Of a stretch of DNA of 22,608 nt, positions 1 through 7,637 are shown in pieces (the stretch's first letter is position 1; the number at the start of each line of letters is the position of its first letter). The position numbers were made by a program, and so were the translations under genes. Below the pieces are notes generated by a model, which ran no database searches, was not told where the DNA came from, and was given only the letters and a program-made list of their open reading frames with translations. The stretch is from Spirochaetia bacterium (GTDB lineage: Bacteria; Spirochaetota; Spirochaetia; Treponematales; Treponemataceae), in NCBI GenBank assembly GCA_900769325.1, contig CAAGGF010000121.1:1-22608 (forward strand), written 5' to 3'.

Positions 1-16
1 GGAGCAAAAGAAGGTC

Positions 17-113
17 GCACGCTATCGCGTGCTTACCGAGTTTACTTCGTAAACTCGCAAATGTACACTGCTAGTTTTGCTATGCAAAACTAGGGAAGCA
101 ACCGTCAGGTTGC
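17..113. repeat. Cluster of four perfect hairpins inside the carB frame
   Basis: Four unrelated perfect inverted repeats follow one another: GCACGC/GCGTGC (17-32, loop TATC), CGAGTTTAC/GTAAACTCG (37-57, loop TTC), CTAGTTTTGC/GCAAAACTAG (71-93, loop TAT) and GCAACC/GGTTGC (98-113, loop GTCA). Stems are 6-10 bp and the sequences differ, so this is not a tandem repeat of one unit. The block sits in the carB reading frame and contains the only in-frame stop, TAG at 91-93, at the closing base of the third stem. Similar runs occur at 7556-7655, 13749-13810 and 16031-16110. Confidence 0.85.
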
Positions 114-684
114 GACATTCCATGGAGTTGACCCGATTTTGGGACCTGAAATGCGTTCGACTGGTGAAGTTTTGGGACTTGCTGAAACTTTCCCTCTGGC
201 ATTCTACAAATCACAGGAAGCTGCTGGTTCGGAACTTCCACATGCTCCGGCTGCATGGGAAAACAAAAAAGTGCTGATTTCTTTGAGCAACAAGGAAAGC
301 CAGAAAGATCAGGTTCTGATGATTGGAAAAACTTTGAAAAATCTCGGCTTTACTCTGGTTGGAACACAGGGAACAGCCGACTTCTACAACGCAAACGGAA
401 TTAAATGCGAAGTAGTAAACAAAATCGGCGGCGGTCGTCCTGATGTTGTAGATATGATTATGAACAAAGAAGTTTGCCTCGTAATCAACACACCAAAGGC
501 AAAACGCAACTATGCTGAAGACAGAAAGACAATCCGCAAGGTTTGTTTGAAGTACAAGGTAAGCTACATCACTACACTGGCTGGAGCAGTTGCCGCTGTA
601 AAAGGAATTGAGGCGGTAAAAGGCGGTCACGGTGGTGAGGGAAGCGTGAAGAGTTTGCAGGAATACCATGCGATGATTAAATAA
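94..684 (+). CDS. carB: Carbamoyl-phosphate synthase large subunit, C-terminal part (interrupted upstream)
   Basis: This is the end of CarB, the large subunit that makes carbamoyl phosphate from bicarbonate, ammonia and two ATP for pyrimidine and arginine synthesis. The recognisable part begins at codon 124 with GVDPILGPEMRSTGEV, the conserved block closing the second ATP-grasp unit. It continues into the MGS-like allosteric domain from about codon 270, with GTQGTADFY, INTPKAKR and the terminal QEYHAMIK. Upstream, the same frame runs open to position 1 except for TAG at 91-93, and residues 1-30 of that frame are not recognisable CarB. Either carB is broken by the hairpin insertion, or the sequence left of 113 is a rearrangement or assembly junction. 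The stop TAA is followed by a good terminator at 782-815. Identity is certain; whether the gene is intact is doubtful. Confidence 0.9.
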   Translation, partial: GSNRQVATFHGVDPILGPEMRSTGEVLGLAETFPLAFYKSQEAAGSELPHAPAAWENKKVLISLSNKESQKDQVLMIGKTLKNLGFTLVGTQGTADFYNANGIKCEVVNKIGGGRPDVVDMIMNKEVCLVINTPKAKRNYAEDRKTIRKVCLKYKVSYITTLAGAVAAVKGIEAVKGGHGGEGSVKSLQEYHAMIK

Positions 685-700
685 ATTGTCACACGGATTC

Positions 701-719
701 GAAACGGCTGCACCGTTTC
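701..719. repeat. Perfect hairpin downstream of carB
   Basis: GAAACGG and CCGTTTC form a 7-bp stem with a 5-nt loop (CTGCA), 17 nt after the carB stop. There is no T-run, so it is not a standard terminator. It is of the same short perfect type as the run at 17-113. Confidence 0.6.
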
Positions 720-781
720 TGTGGTGTTCTGCGGTTAAGTGCTTGCATAGCGGGTATTGAAATTATCGTTATAAAACAGAA

Positions 782-815
782 AAGCCAGTCTGAATTATTC
801 GGATTGGCTTTTTTT
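782..815 (+). terminator. Rho-independent terminator of carB
   Basis: A 13-bp stem (AAGCCAGTCTGAA with TTCGGATTGGCTT, two G:U pairs) and a 3-nt loop are followed by a run of seven T. It reads on the plus strand, about 100 nt after the carB stop. Confidence 0.85.
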
Positions 816-835
816 ATGTTTGAATGAAATTCTAT

Positions 836-868
836 AAAAACAGCCTTAGAGAAAAATCTCCAAGGCTG
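836..868 (-). terminator. Minus-strand terminator-like hairpin
   Basis: CAGCCTT and AAGGCTG pair around an inner GAGA/TCTC stem, and the plus strand has AAAAA directly to the left. On the minus strand this gives a hairpin followed by a T-run. It could end transcripts coming leftward from cdd, whose stop is about 415 nt away. It also insulates that transcription from carB. Confidence 0.6.
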
Positions 869-915
869 CATATTTGTAAGCTGCATTTTTAATCTATTAC
901 TTTAATCCAATAAAA

Positions 916-1107
916 TTGCCCAGTCAGGAGCATAATTACAAACAGAGGTTGGAATCTGTAATGAATATGGTACGCGTGCATAAACAACAATTTGAAAATG
1001 CAGGAATTGAATACGCCAAAAATCTGTCATTAACCGCAGAAACAATCAAAACCCTCCAAAGCCTGATGATTCCCCCGAAACGAATTCGGGATGAGACTAA
1101 AAACTAA
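916..1107 (+). pseudogene. Short unidentified ORF ending inside a dispersed repeat
   Basis: A 63-codon frame from a TTG (or 48 codons from ATG 961) with a charged helical composition and no family I recognise. No convincing Shine-Dalgarno sequence precedes either start. The last dozen residues (from about IPPKRIRDE) are encoded by a copy of the GTTCGGGATGA-type repeat that fills 1074-1204. The natural 3' end has therefore apparently been overwritten. It may be a remnant of a larger gene or not a gene at all. Confidence 0.25.
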
Positions 1108-1204
1108 TGTCATTCTGAACTTGTTTCAGAATCCCACTATATACAGCATATAGATCCCGAAACAAGTTCGGGATGACAAGTGCTGTTCGGGATGAGACTC
1201 AAAA
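1074..1204. repeat. Palindromic dispersed repeat (REP/MITE-like) with flanking half copies
   Basis: Positions 1109-1133 (GTCATTCTGAAC..., ending CAGAATC) pair with 1153-1177 (GATCCCGAAAC..., ending GGGATGAC), with an inner CTATAT/ATATAG stem. The result is one long imperfect hairpin of about 70 bp. Half copies with TTCGGGATGAGACT lie at 1074-1101 and 1185-1200. This is the common 'cattccgaacttgtttcggaatc' class of dispersed palindrome seen in many bacterial genomes. No RAYT transposase is nearby. Confidence 0.8.
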
Positions 1205-1283
1205 TATAAGTTTTTAGACAGTCTGAGTGGGTAAATGTACTAAAAAGATGTCGGGTTACATTCTTAACACTAGAATTTCAAAA

Positions 1284-1703
1284 TCACAATGAAAAACTTT
1301 CAGGAAGAAGGTCCAGTAAAGTAAAAACTTTCCAGTCAGTCAATGAAGAAGCAAGAATAATTTTAAAATCGGGCTTACAGAATTCAGAAAGAACTTGACG
1401 GCAGATTCCACACGGCGGGCAAAAATCCTGAACTTCACCGTTTTTACCGCCAACGATGCAAATTGCTGAAAATGACCGCTCCCCTTCACTTACCGCTTTA
1501 AAAATTGCAGTCCGTTCTGCACAGACAGTTGCCCCAAAAGAAGAATTTTCGACGTTACAGCCGCCAAAAATTTTTCCGGTTGAAGAAAGCAACGCGGCAC
1601 CCACTTTAAAATTTGAATAAGGCGAATATGAATATTTCAGCATTTCAAAAGCCGCAGGAATAAGTTTTTTTTCTTCCTCAGAAAGAATAATTTTGCTTTT
1701 CAT
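1284..1703 (-). CDS. cdd: Cytidine deaminase
   Basis: Hydrolytically deaminates cytidine and deoxycytidine to uridine and deoxyuridine in the cytosol (pyrimidine salvage). At 139 residues it is the normal length of the homotetrameric CDA family. The zinc site is complete: the CAERTAIFKA motif (Cys with catalytic Glu) near residue 60 and PCGICRQVL near residue 96. The substrate-binding region YSPYSNFKVGAAL is near residue 25, with NVENSS just before the CAE motif. The start ATG at 1703 fits the family N-terminus but has only a weak ribosome binding site. It ends with TGA, which also shows that TGA is read as stop here. It stands alone, with a possible small ORF overlapping its 5' end. Confidence 0.95.
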   Translation of the reverse strand: MKSKIILSEEEKKLIPAAFEMLKYSYSPYSNFKVGAALLSSTGKIFGGCNVENSSFGATVCAERTAIFKAVSEGERSFSAICIVGGKNGEVQDFCPPCGICRQVLSEFCKPDFKIILASSLTDWKVFTLLDLLPESFSL

Positions 1704-1908
1704 AATTCAATTTTCTACGATTATTTGCTTTTTGTCGAGGATTTTTTAAATGCAAAAAAATTCTTGCACAACAGTCAAAATTTGTAATATCAATTCCAAG
1801 CAGATTAGATTCAGGAACGCTTTCATAAAAATCTATGTTTATTAAAGCCGTATGTATATTGCTCTGAATAAATCGTATAACCGCCTGGATTTTTTCTTGT
1901 AACATCAA
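1678..1908 (-). CDS. Possible small ORF overlapping the start of cdd
   Basis: A 76-codon frame whose last 26 nt overlap the cdd start in another frame. It has no Shine-Dalgarno sequence and no family I recognise. The middle (LLGIDITNFDCCARIFLHLK) looks protein-like, so it may be the tail of a decayed gene. The alternative is chance. Confidence 0.2.
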   Translation of the reverse strand: MMLQEKIQAVIRFIQSNIHTALINIDFYESVPESNLLGIDITNFDCCARIFLHLKNPRQKANNRRKLNYEKQNYSF

Positions 1909-2216
1909 AACTAATAAAATGAGTATTTTCTGTTTGGCGTAAAGAGATTTATCGACTTTTCCTGTATAGTTTGCATGCCCTTCACAAATAAAATAATTTT
2001 AGTTTTACAAAATATCCGCAATAAAATAATTTTGTAGATAGTTACCAGATTTTAACCTCTCTATTTTGCAAAAATTCACTTTTATCCTGTACATTTATAC
2101 GAAATAATTCATTCTATAACAAATAATAACTTATTTAAGTTCTTTGATAAAAAATTATAATAAAGTAAGAATTAATTTAATATTGCATCTACATTTAATT
2201 ATTTAGAATAGTATGA
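1909..2216. other. AT-rich intergenic stretch holding repeat copy 1
   Basis: About 300 nt of very AT-rich DNA with no supported gene. Its main content is the first copy (about 2021-2117) of an imperfect direct repeat whose second copy is at 4980-5077. Both share AAAATAATTTTG at the start, CTCTATTTT in the middle and TACGAAATAATTCATTCTA at the end. A further short AAATAAAATAATTTT lies just upstream at 1986-2000. Confidence 0.6.
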
Positions 2217-2465
2217 TATATTACTTACATTGGTGGGAAAAGTTTTTATAATGCAGTTAAAGATATTGTAAATTTTTGTATGTCTGATGGTCAAATAGGA
2301 ATGCAATTAGCTACAGTTGGAATCTCCACAACATCTGTTGTAGCTACTTGTTGGTTTACTGGAATCGTTGGAGTTTTACAAAATGCTTATTTTGCTATTA
2401 TTGATTTCATTCCTAAATGGTTGGTAATTACAACAAACTCAATATCTATTGTATTAACTCTTTAA
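2217..2465 (+). pseudogene. 3' fragment of an unidentified membrane protein gene
   Basis: The frame is open from just after TGA 2214-2216 and reads into ATG 2280. The codons before the ATG (YIGGKSFYNAVKDIVNF) look as protein-like as those after it, yet contain no start codon. This suggests a gene that has lost its 5' end. The rest is largely hydrophobic (VGISTTSVVATCWFTGIVG and WLVITTNSISIVL), consistent with two or three membrane segments. It ends 12 nt before the lipoprotein start. I do not recognise the family. Confidence 0.4.
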
Positions 2466-2476
2466 GGGCGAAAACT

Positions 2477-3109
2477 ATGAAAAATAATAAATTATTATTC
2501 ATTATTTGTATTCTTTCTATTTTTTTTATATCTTGTGTTACAACAATTGAAACAACAAAAAATGATTCCTTATCCACATTAAAAGAAGACGAAGGCTTTA
2601 TTTTATTGAGAATTCTAAATCCTAATATAGGCAAGACAATTGATACATTTTATTACACAAATGGAAGAACCGTTAAAAATCAAGATTTCTTACATTTAAA
2701 TTCTGATTTACAAATAAAAAAAGCACCTGGTTCTTTTTCTATTTTTACTGTTGCAAATACAGAATCTCCAGAACAATTTGTTCTACTAAAAGCAAAGAAA
2801 GGTTCATATGGAATCATAAAAGTAGGAAACAACTCTGAATACTTTAATCCATATGTATTTAAGGTTGAAGCTGGCGTTGTAAATTATGTAGGCGACATAA
2901 AACTAGACATTGTAACTGGTCGAGTTTTAATTTGGCATAAAGTAAAAGACTATTATGATTTTTCTGTGTTAGATAAGTTTGATGAAATCTTAATGTTAAA
3001 GGATTCTTCTGATTTTTTATCAAATTATTCAAATTTTGAATTTATTAATCAGTCAAAAAATCTAGAAATAATGCATCCTCTTAATTGCCATGTAATTCGT
3101 GATAGATAA
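2477..3109 (+). CDS. Predicted lipoprotein of unknown function
   Basis: A 210-residue protein with a clear lipoprotein signal peptide: MKNNK, a hydrophobic core LLFIICILSIFFI, then the lipobox-like FISC with the modifiable cysteine near residue 20. It is probably anchored in a membrane facing the periplasm or cell surface. I chose ATG 2477 because it directly precedes the signal peptide and has AAGGG about 7 nt upstream; an in-frame ATG at 2417 would bury the signal. The mature part is mostly beta-strand-like (GSFSIFTVANTE, GIIKVGNNSEYF, VNYVGDIKLD) and matches no family I can name. It ends about 25 nt before the IS inverted repeat. Confidence 0.7.
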   Translation: MKNNKLLFIICILSIFFISCVTTIETTKNDSLSTLKEDEGFILLRILNPNIGKTIDTFYYTNGRTVKNQDFLHLNSDLQIKKAPGSFSIFTVANTESPEQFVLLKAKKGSYGIIKVGNNSEYFNPYVFKVEAGVVNYVGDIKLDIVTGRVLIWHKVKDYYDFSVLDKFDEILMLKDSSDFLSNYSNFEFINQSKNLEIMHPLNCHVIRDR

Positions 3110-3134
3110 AATTTCTATTATATATTTATATCTT

Positions 3135-3152
3135 AACACAATGGGGCTGTCC
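3135..3152. repeat. Left terminal inverted repeat of the IS1182-type element
   Basis: An 18-bp terminal repeat matching the right end perfectly. Just inside it, CTGTCC (3147-3152) and GGACAG can form a subterminal hairpin. Confidence 0.85.
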
Positions 3153-3218
3153 AAAAAGTACGGACAGTCCCTTTATTATTTTAAAGACAAATGAAATTCC
3201 TTATGGTAAAATTTAAAT

Positions 3219-4817
3219 ATGAGCAGAGGCGTAAGCGATAAAATAACATTCAAACCGTACAACCAGAATGAACAGTGACTCCTGCCACCGAGCCTGGATG
3301 AACTTGTACCACAGAATCATTTTGTACGGATAGTCAGTAAAACGGTCGATGAGTTGAACATTGAAAAAGTATTTGCAAAATACACGAAAGGCGGAGGCGC
3401 AAGCCGTTACAATCCGGTCATGCTTTTAAAAGTCATGATTTACTGCTACATGACTGGAATTTATTCCTCAAGGCAGATTGCAAAACAATGCCGTGAAAAC
3501 ATAAACGTAATGTGGCTTGCCGGCAGTCAGACTCCGGATTTCAGAACAATCAATAAATTCCGAGGAGAAAAATTAAAAGAATCGATAGAAGAGATTTTCA
3601 TTGCAACTGTAAAGCTTTTAAATTTAAAAGGTTATGTCAGCCTTGAAAAATATTTTGTAGACGGAACAAAAATTGAAAGTGCTTCGAATAAATACACCTT
3701 TGTATGGAAACGTGCCGTTGAAAAAAATGAAAAAAAACTTGATGAAAAACTTCGAGTCTTTCTAAAGGAAGTTGATGAAATCACTGCAGAAGAAAATCAG
3801 GAATACGGAAATAAAGATCTTGCAGAACTTGGCGAAGACATCACAGTAACAAGCGAAGAGATAAAAGCAGTGGCAGAAAAAATCAACAGAAAACTTGATG
3901 AAATCTGTGACCGCGACGACGAAGAATCAAAAGACGTAAAAAAAAAACTGAAAAAAGCAAAACGACAGATTGAAAAGGATTTTCTCCCGCGAAAAGAAAA
4001 ATACGAAAAGGCAAACGCGACATTTAACGGCCGCAACAGTTATTCTAAAACCGATGAAGATGCAACTTTCATGCGAATGAAAGAAGATGCAATGTTAAAC
4101 GGTCAGCTCAAGCCTGGTTATAACATTCAGGTTGGGACAGAAAATAATTTTGTAACAGGCTATGATGTATTTCCAAATCCTACAGACACAAGAACATTAA
4201 AACCTCATTTGGAAAATGTGATGAAAAGACTGAAATGCAAATTCAAAACTGTAATAGCAGATGCAGGTTACGGAAGTGAGGAAAATTATGACTATCTTGC
4301 AGAAAAAGAAATTAGAGGTGCAATAAAATATTCAACTTATGAAAAAGAAATAAAACGCAGTTTCAAAAAGAAAACCTTTAATTCTGAAAACTGGAAATAT
4401 GATGCAGAACAAAAAGAATATACATGTCCTTGCGGAAATCCAGTTCCGTATAAAGAAACTGTACAGAAACATAATTCGTCGGGTTATCTGCAGACTTATG
4501 ATGTTTATCAGTGTGACAACTGTGAGGGCTGTCCGTTCCGGAATCTCTGCACAAAATCAGAATACGGCAGAATGATTCAGAGAAATGAAAACTGGATTGC
4601 ACAAAAATCAAAAGTAAAAGAACTTCTCTCAACTGATGAATACAAAAAATTAATGAAAAAGCGTTCAACAGAATGCGAAACTGTCTTCGGGCAGATAAAA
4701 TCCAATCAGCATTTCAGAAGATTTCATCTCCGTGGAAACGAAAAAGTAGCGACTGAATGAGGTTTATTGATGCTTGGATATGATTTTAAGCAGCTTATCC
4801 GGCTGTCGAAAGTTTAA
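3219..4817 (+). pseudogene. IS1182-family DDE transposase with two in-frame TGA stops
   Basis: The full frame starts at ATG 3219 (MSRGVSDKITFKPYNQNEQ) and ends at TAA 4815-4817, giving 533 codons, the family length. Codon 20 (3276-3278) and codon 514 (4758-4760) are TGA. The second falls where the family has a conserved Trp (TE-W-GLLMLGYD), so a TGG to TGA change is likely there. The uninterrupted part 3354-4760 needs a TTG start. The DUF772-like N-terminal region, a charged coiled insert (about residues 165-270), and the DDE core (YFVDGTKIES, VIADAGYGS, ECETVFGQIK) are all visible. A cysteine-rich zinc motif (CPCGNP, then CDNCEGCPFRNLC) sits before the last catalytic Glu. Other genes here end in TGA and use TGG for Trp, so recoding is unlikely. 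Confidence 0.85.
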
Positions 4818-4892
4818 AAGAAAAAAAAGAATTCCGAACAAACTCAAAATCTGAAATTTTATAAAAAAAGGTCGCCCTTTTATGAAGTTCTA

Positions 4893-4910
4893 GGACAGCC
4901 CCATTGTGTT
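4893..4910. repeat. Right terminal inverted repeat of the IS1182-type element
   Basis: The exact complement of 3135-3152, lying 75 nt after the ancestral transposase stop. Confidence 0.85.
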
Positions 4911-4937
4911 TTATTTTTCTAACATTTTATACTAGGT

Positions 4938-4961
4938 CTTAGGAAATCACAATTTCCTAAG
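4938..4961. repeat. Perfect 10-bp hairpin beside the IS
   Basis: CTTAGGAAAT and ATTTCCTAAG form a perfect stem with loop CACA. No T-run follows on either strand. It lies between the IS right end and repeat copy 2. Confidence 0.6.
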
Positions 4962-4979
4962 TAACATAAACTTTATTCC

Positions 4980-5077
4980 AAAATAATTTTGCGAATATTT
5001 GCCTAAGTTTAACAACTCTATTTTACAAAAATTTACTTCCTACCTATACATTTATTTATACGAAATAATTCATTCTA
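4980..5077. repeat. Imperfect direct repeat, copy 2 (copy 1 at 2021-2117)
   Basis: Same order of blocks as copy 1: AAAATAATTTTG, then ...TTTAAC..CTCTATTTT.CAAAAATT.ACTT, then TACGAAATAATTCATTCTA. By eye about three quarters of positions agree. The two copies enclose the gene fragment, the lipoprotein gene and the IS, so that block was either inserted between or duplicated with them. Confidence 0.6.
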
Positions 5078-5098
5078 GAATGCTTAAACTTTTATTTC

Positions 5099-5290
5099 TC
5101 AATTCATAAACGGCTCAAGCACAGCTTTCGCCGAGATTCGCTCAAAACTCTCCTCGAGAGTTTCGCCGGCAACGCCGTCGCTCCCTACCTCCAAAACAAG
5201 GTTCAATTTACCAATACCTTTCGGCACAATTAATCTTATTGTTGCGGTTTTTATTGCTGTCTGAACCTTTATGCTTTGAATATAGCAGAG
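5099..5290 (-). pseudogene. C-terminal fragment of an unidentified gene
   Basis: On the minus strand a 63-codon frame runs from just after a stop at 5291-5293 to TGA at 5099-5101, with no usable start near its beginning. It reads RLIVPKGIGKLNLVLEVG, then SDGVAGETLEESFERISAKA and VLEPFMN, which looks like genuine protein. It is clearly richer in GC than its surroundings. The stretch encoding ETLEES contains a perfect 8-bp palindrome with a 3-nt loop (about 5144-5162). I do not recognise the family. It lies directly downstream of the second WYL gene, out of operon context. Confidence 0.45.
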
Positions 5291-5300
5291 TCAAATTCAA

Positions 5301-5326
5301 TTATCACGGAAAATTTGGTGCGAAAA
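5301..5326 (-). repeat. 26-bp motif, copy 1, directly after the WYL gene stop
   Basis: On the minus strand it reads TTTTCGCACCAAATTTTCCG then TGATAA. It matches 8612-8637 at 23 of 26 positions. It begins at the nucleotide after the stop codon of the 5327-6262 gene. Confidence 0.55.
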
Positions 5327-6262
5327 TTACTTCCGCTTCATCAATTCAATTTGTTTTGAAATGCGTTCCTGTATAAGATTTCTAAAGCTTTCTGGTTCGA
5401 GAACTTTTACCATAGGGCCAAAGCTTAATACTCGAACAACAAGTTCCGTTTCGTCGAAGCTGTCATAGTTGAGAGTAAGTCGATAAACATCATCGCTGAT
5501 TTGAACAGCACTTTTTTCAAAGTGTGCAAAGGCCAGCATTACCCTTTCCATGGCTTTTCGTTCATCATAGATTTCGAGGGTCACGCTGGTTCGTCTATTA
5601 TATGGCAAATCTTCTTCGGAAATATCATCAACCTTTGAGTTTTCTGCCAGCTCACAGGAATTGATTCTTGCGATGTTTAATATTGAGTTTTTATGATTGC
5701 AAATGATACGGAATTTATCATCCTTTTCTGAGTATTCAATTTTATAAGGAGCACAGATAAATCTTTTTTGCTGTCCAAAACGACCGGTATATTCCACACT
5801 TATTGTCTTTTTCTGATGGATTGCTTCCAGTACGGTACGGAAATTTCTGATGTAATTCGAATCTTCATATGGATCACCATCAGTGTATTTATCATAAAGA
5901 TAATATTCATTTTCTGTAAAAAGAGGTTCAACATCCTGTAGCTGATTTTTAAGTCGCTCAAGAATCTCATCACAAACAAAGAGACGGATTCGTTTGTCAT
6001 TACAAAGTGCTTTAAGCCATCTTTTCTGTAAAATCGAAAGAGGCATTGTCGGGATATTCTGAATATTTGTTCTGTAGTCTTTTTTGATAAGCGGCCATTT
6101 TCCAGTCTCTAAGGCACTGCCAATTGAAATATAACTTTCCGGAAAAGCAGATTCCTTTACAATTTTGAAGAGTAAATCAGAATCCAGTTTTCCTTGCTGA
6201 CTGCTAGAGATTATCGAGGCGACAGTATTGTAATAGGCACTATAGATTTCACTGAACAGCAT
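5327..6262 (-). CDS. WYL-domain transcriptional regulator (second of a pair)
   Basis: A 311-residue regulator of the WYL family, which senses ligands (often nucleic acid or nucleotide related) and controls nearby operons. The WYL-like core lies at about residues 140-215 (VEYTGRFGQQKRFICAPYKI, then DDKFRIICNHKNSILNIARI), with the aromatic-rich motif diverged. A C-terminal WCX-like extension follows (TLEIYDERKAMERVML, then LVVRVLSFGPMVKVLEPES). I chose ATG 6262 because GGAGG lies 6 nt upstream, inside the end of the preceding gene. An upstream ATG at 6295 is possible. It overlaps the 6249-7541 gene by 14 nt, so the two are translationally coupled. The pair probably forms a two-subunit regulator for the RlaP cluster; that is inference. 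Confidence 0.85.
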   Translation of the reverse strand: MLFSEIYSAYYNTVASIISSSQQGKLDSDLLFKIVKESAFPESYISIGSALETGKWPLIKKDYRTNIQNIPTMPLSILQKRWLKALCNDKRIRLFVCDEILERLKNQLQDVEPLFTENEYYLYDKYTDGDPYEDSNYIRNFRTVLEAIHQKKTISVEYTGRFGQQKRFICAPYKIEYSEKDDKFRIICNHKNSILNIARINSCELAENSKVDDISEEDLPYNRRTSVTLEIYDERKAMERVMLAFAHFEKSAVQISDDVYRLTLNYDSFDETELVVRVLSFGPMVKVLEPESFRNLIQERISKQIELMKRK

Positions 6263-7541
6263 CATCTGCCTCCTCTGTAAATTCTGCATCTTCACCAGAA
6301 TACAAGCGGTTCATTTTACGAATATCTTCATAGAAACGACGAACGATATACTTTTCAGAACAGTCAAAAAAAGTAATCCTGCAGATAAAACTTCTTACCC
6401 ATGGAATAATTTCCTGCGGGTCAAAAACATCTGCATCAAACTGAGCATTATTGTCATCAAGCAGCATTACAGTACCACAGCGGTTTTCTCTCAAAAGACG
6501 CTGATAAATAAACTTCTCTTCCTCGTCAAAATGAACGCGAAAAGTAACGTGAACTGTTGTTGTATCGTTATGCTTTTTATTTTGCTTTAGAGCCACTCCC
6601 CATATGTGTTTCCTAAGTTCTTCAAACTCTGCCCTCTTCTGCTCAAAACTGGCATATATTCCGCCTGTGGTAATTCCAATGATATAGTCAAATCGGAGCG
6701 CAAGAAAATATTTTCCGTTAGGACGGTAGCCCATTAGATACATACGCCCGCCCTGAGTACTCTGATAAATCATGAGAGGAATAACTTCGTTTGGGAAAGT
6801 TCTGTCGTCTTCTGCTCGGCGCTGTTCAATTGTAAGATAGCGGTGTTCTCGGATTGCTTCAAAAACCTGTTCTACAAAATCAGATTCAATTGAAGATGTA
6901 ATGTAATGATGCTTAAATTGGAATACCTCGCTTTCCTTCTGAATATCACCAGGGAGTTTATCAAACAGGAAACTGCCCGTAACACCACAAGGAGCAATTT
7001 CAGAAAAAAATGAAAGTGCATCTTCCAAACCATCCAAATCAGTCATCGGATTACGGAAATAGAGCATTGCCTTTCCGTCTTTTTCCGACGAGATTAAACC
7101 TAATTCCTCATATTCCTTCAGTTTTTTTCTAAGGCTGGATTCTTCGGGCAAGATTTCTGATGAAAAGTCATTGAGATATATATAATTTATTTCATCCAGC
7201 AGCTGATTTAGGGTCTTCTTTGAACCATCCGCAAGAATATCCATCAGCATAAAATGAAGAGAGATATCCATTGCCGTAAAGGATTTTGCTTTGAAGATTT
7301 TATACAGGGGATTGTGAGTTGTATGGCGGCTATCGATTGAAAGAAAAGTTACCTTACCGTTCTCATCTGGGCGGAAAGTCATATAGCCGTCCAGATAGTT
7401 TTCCAGACGACGCTTTTCATCATCATAAGTACGCAGACTCTTACCAAAAAACTGCTCTCTCGTTTTAAATCCATAGATATAAAAACTTCGGATATAAGTT
7501 CTGAGAGTATCAAGATTTTTAATCAGCTCTGAGTACGCCAT
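6249..7541 (-). CDS. WYL-domain transcriptional regulator (first of a pair)
   Basis: A 430-residue WYL-family protein. The N-terminal part (about residues 1-170) is helical and contains the winged-HTH-like DNA-binding region (TAMDISLHFMLMDILADG, then LRKKLKEYEELGLISSEKDG). The WYL core follows at about 225-310, with YLTIEQRRAEDDRTFPNEVI and RMYLMGYRPNGKYFLALRF, where MYL stands for the WYL triad. A WCX-like tail (VTFRVHFDEEEKFIYQRLL) completes it. AGGAC lies about 6 nt before ATG 7541. The gene has its own promoter region at 7638-7661 with a structured leader, unlike the genes upstream. It overlaps the next WYL gene. It probably represses or activates this cluster in response to a ligand; the ligand cannot be seen from the sequence. 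Confidence 0.88.
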   Translation of the reverse strand: MAYSELIKNLDTLRTYIRSFYIYGFKTREQFFGKSLRTYDDEKRRLENYLDGYMTFRPDENGKVTFLSIDSRHTTHNPLYKIFKAKSFTAMDISLHFMLMDILADGSKKTLNQLLDEINYIYLNDFSSEILPEESSLRKKLKEYEELGLISSEKDGKAMLYFRNPMTDLDGLEDALSFFSEIAPCGVTGSFLFDKLPGDIQKESEVFQFKHHYITSSIESDFVEQVFEAIREHRYLTIEQRRAEDDRTFPNEVIPLMIYQSTQGGRMYLMGYRPNGKYFLALRFDYIIGITTGGIYASFEQKRAEFEELRKHIWGVALKQNKKHNDTTTVHVTFRVHFDEEEKFIYQRLLRENRCGTVMLLDDNNAQFDADVFDPQEIIPWVRSFICRITFFDCSEKYIVRRFYEDIRKMNRLYSGEDAEFTEEADDAVQ

Positions 7542-7555
7542 ACTTGTCCTATAGT

Positions 7556-7632
7556 GCCACTAAAAACTTCAGTTTTTTGTGGCTTCCTTAAAAATGCGAT
7601 GTTTTTAGTCTTGTAATTTCAAGACTAAAAAC
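7556..7632 (-). promoter_or_regulatory. Structured leader of the WYL pair with two competing hairpins
   Basis: On the minus strand, hairpin A (7632-7601) has a perfect 13-bp stem GTTTTTAGTCTTG/CAAGACTAAAAAC. Hairpin B (7583-7556) pairs GCCAC.AAAAACT with AGTTTTT.GTGGC and ends about 6 nt before the ribosome binding site. The 3' arm of A (ACTAAAAAC) is also complementary to the 3' arm of B (GTTTTTAGT). Formation of A plus B therefore competes with a third pairing, as in attenuators or translational switches. Seen directly: the repeats and complementarity. Inferred: regulation. Confidence 0.6.
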
Positions 7633-7637
7633 TCGTC

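Larger units (their letters stand above)
3135..4910 (+). mobile_element. IS1182-family insertion sequence, probably defective
   Basis: Perfect 18-bp inverted repeats bound the element: AACACAATGGGGCTGTCC at 3135-3152 and its exact complement at 4893-4910. GGGGCTGTCC is typical of IS1182-family ends. A GGGGCTGTCC-only boundary would be 3143-4902. The flanking ACACAAT/ATTGTGT is inverted rather than direct, so no direct target duplication is visible; it belongs to the ends or to a palindromic target. The single transposase gene has two in-frame TGA codons, so the copy is unlikely to move by itself. Confidence 0.85.

Noticed and set aside
211..669. Minus-strand 152-codon ORF opposite carB
   Set aside because: It is a mirror of a conserved coding region; no family features.
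3276..4760. TGA read as tryptophan
   Set aside because: cdd and the radical SAM gene end in TGA, and TGG is used for Trp throughout, so the TGA codons in the transposase are more likely mutations.
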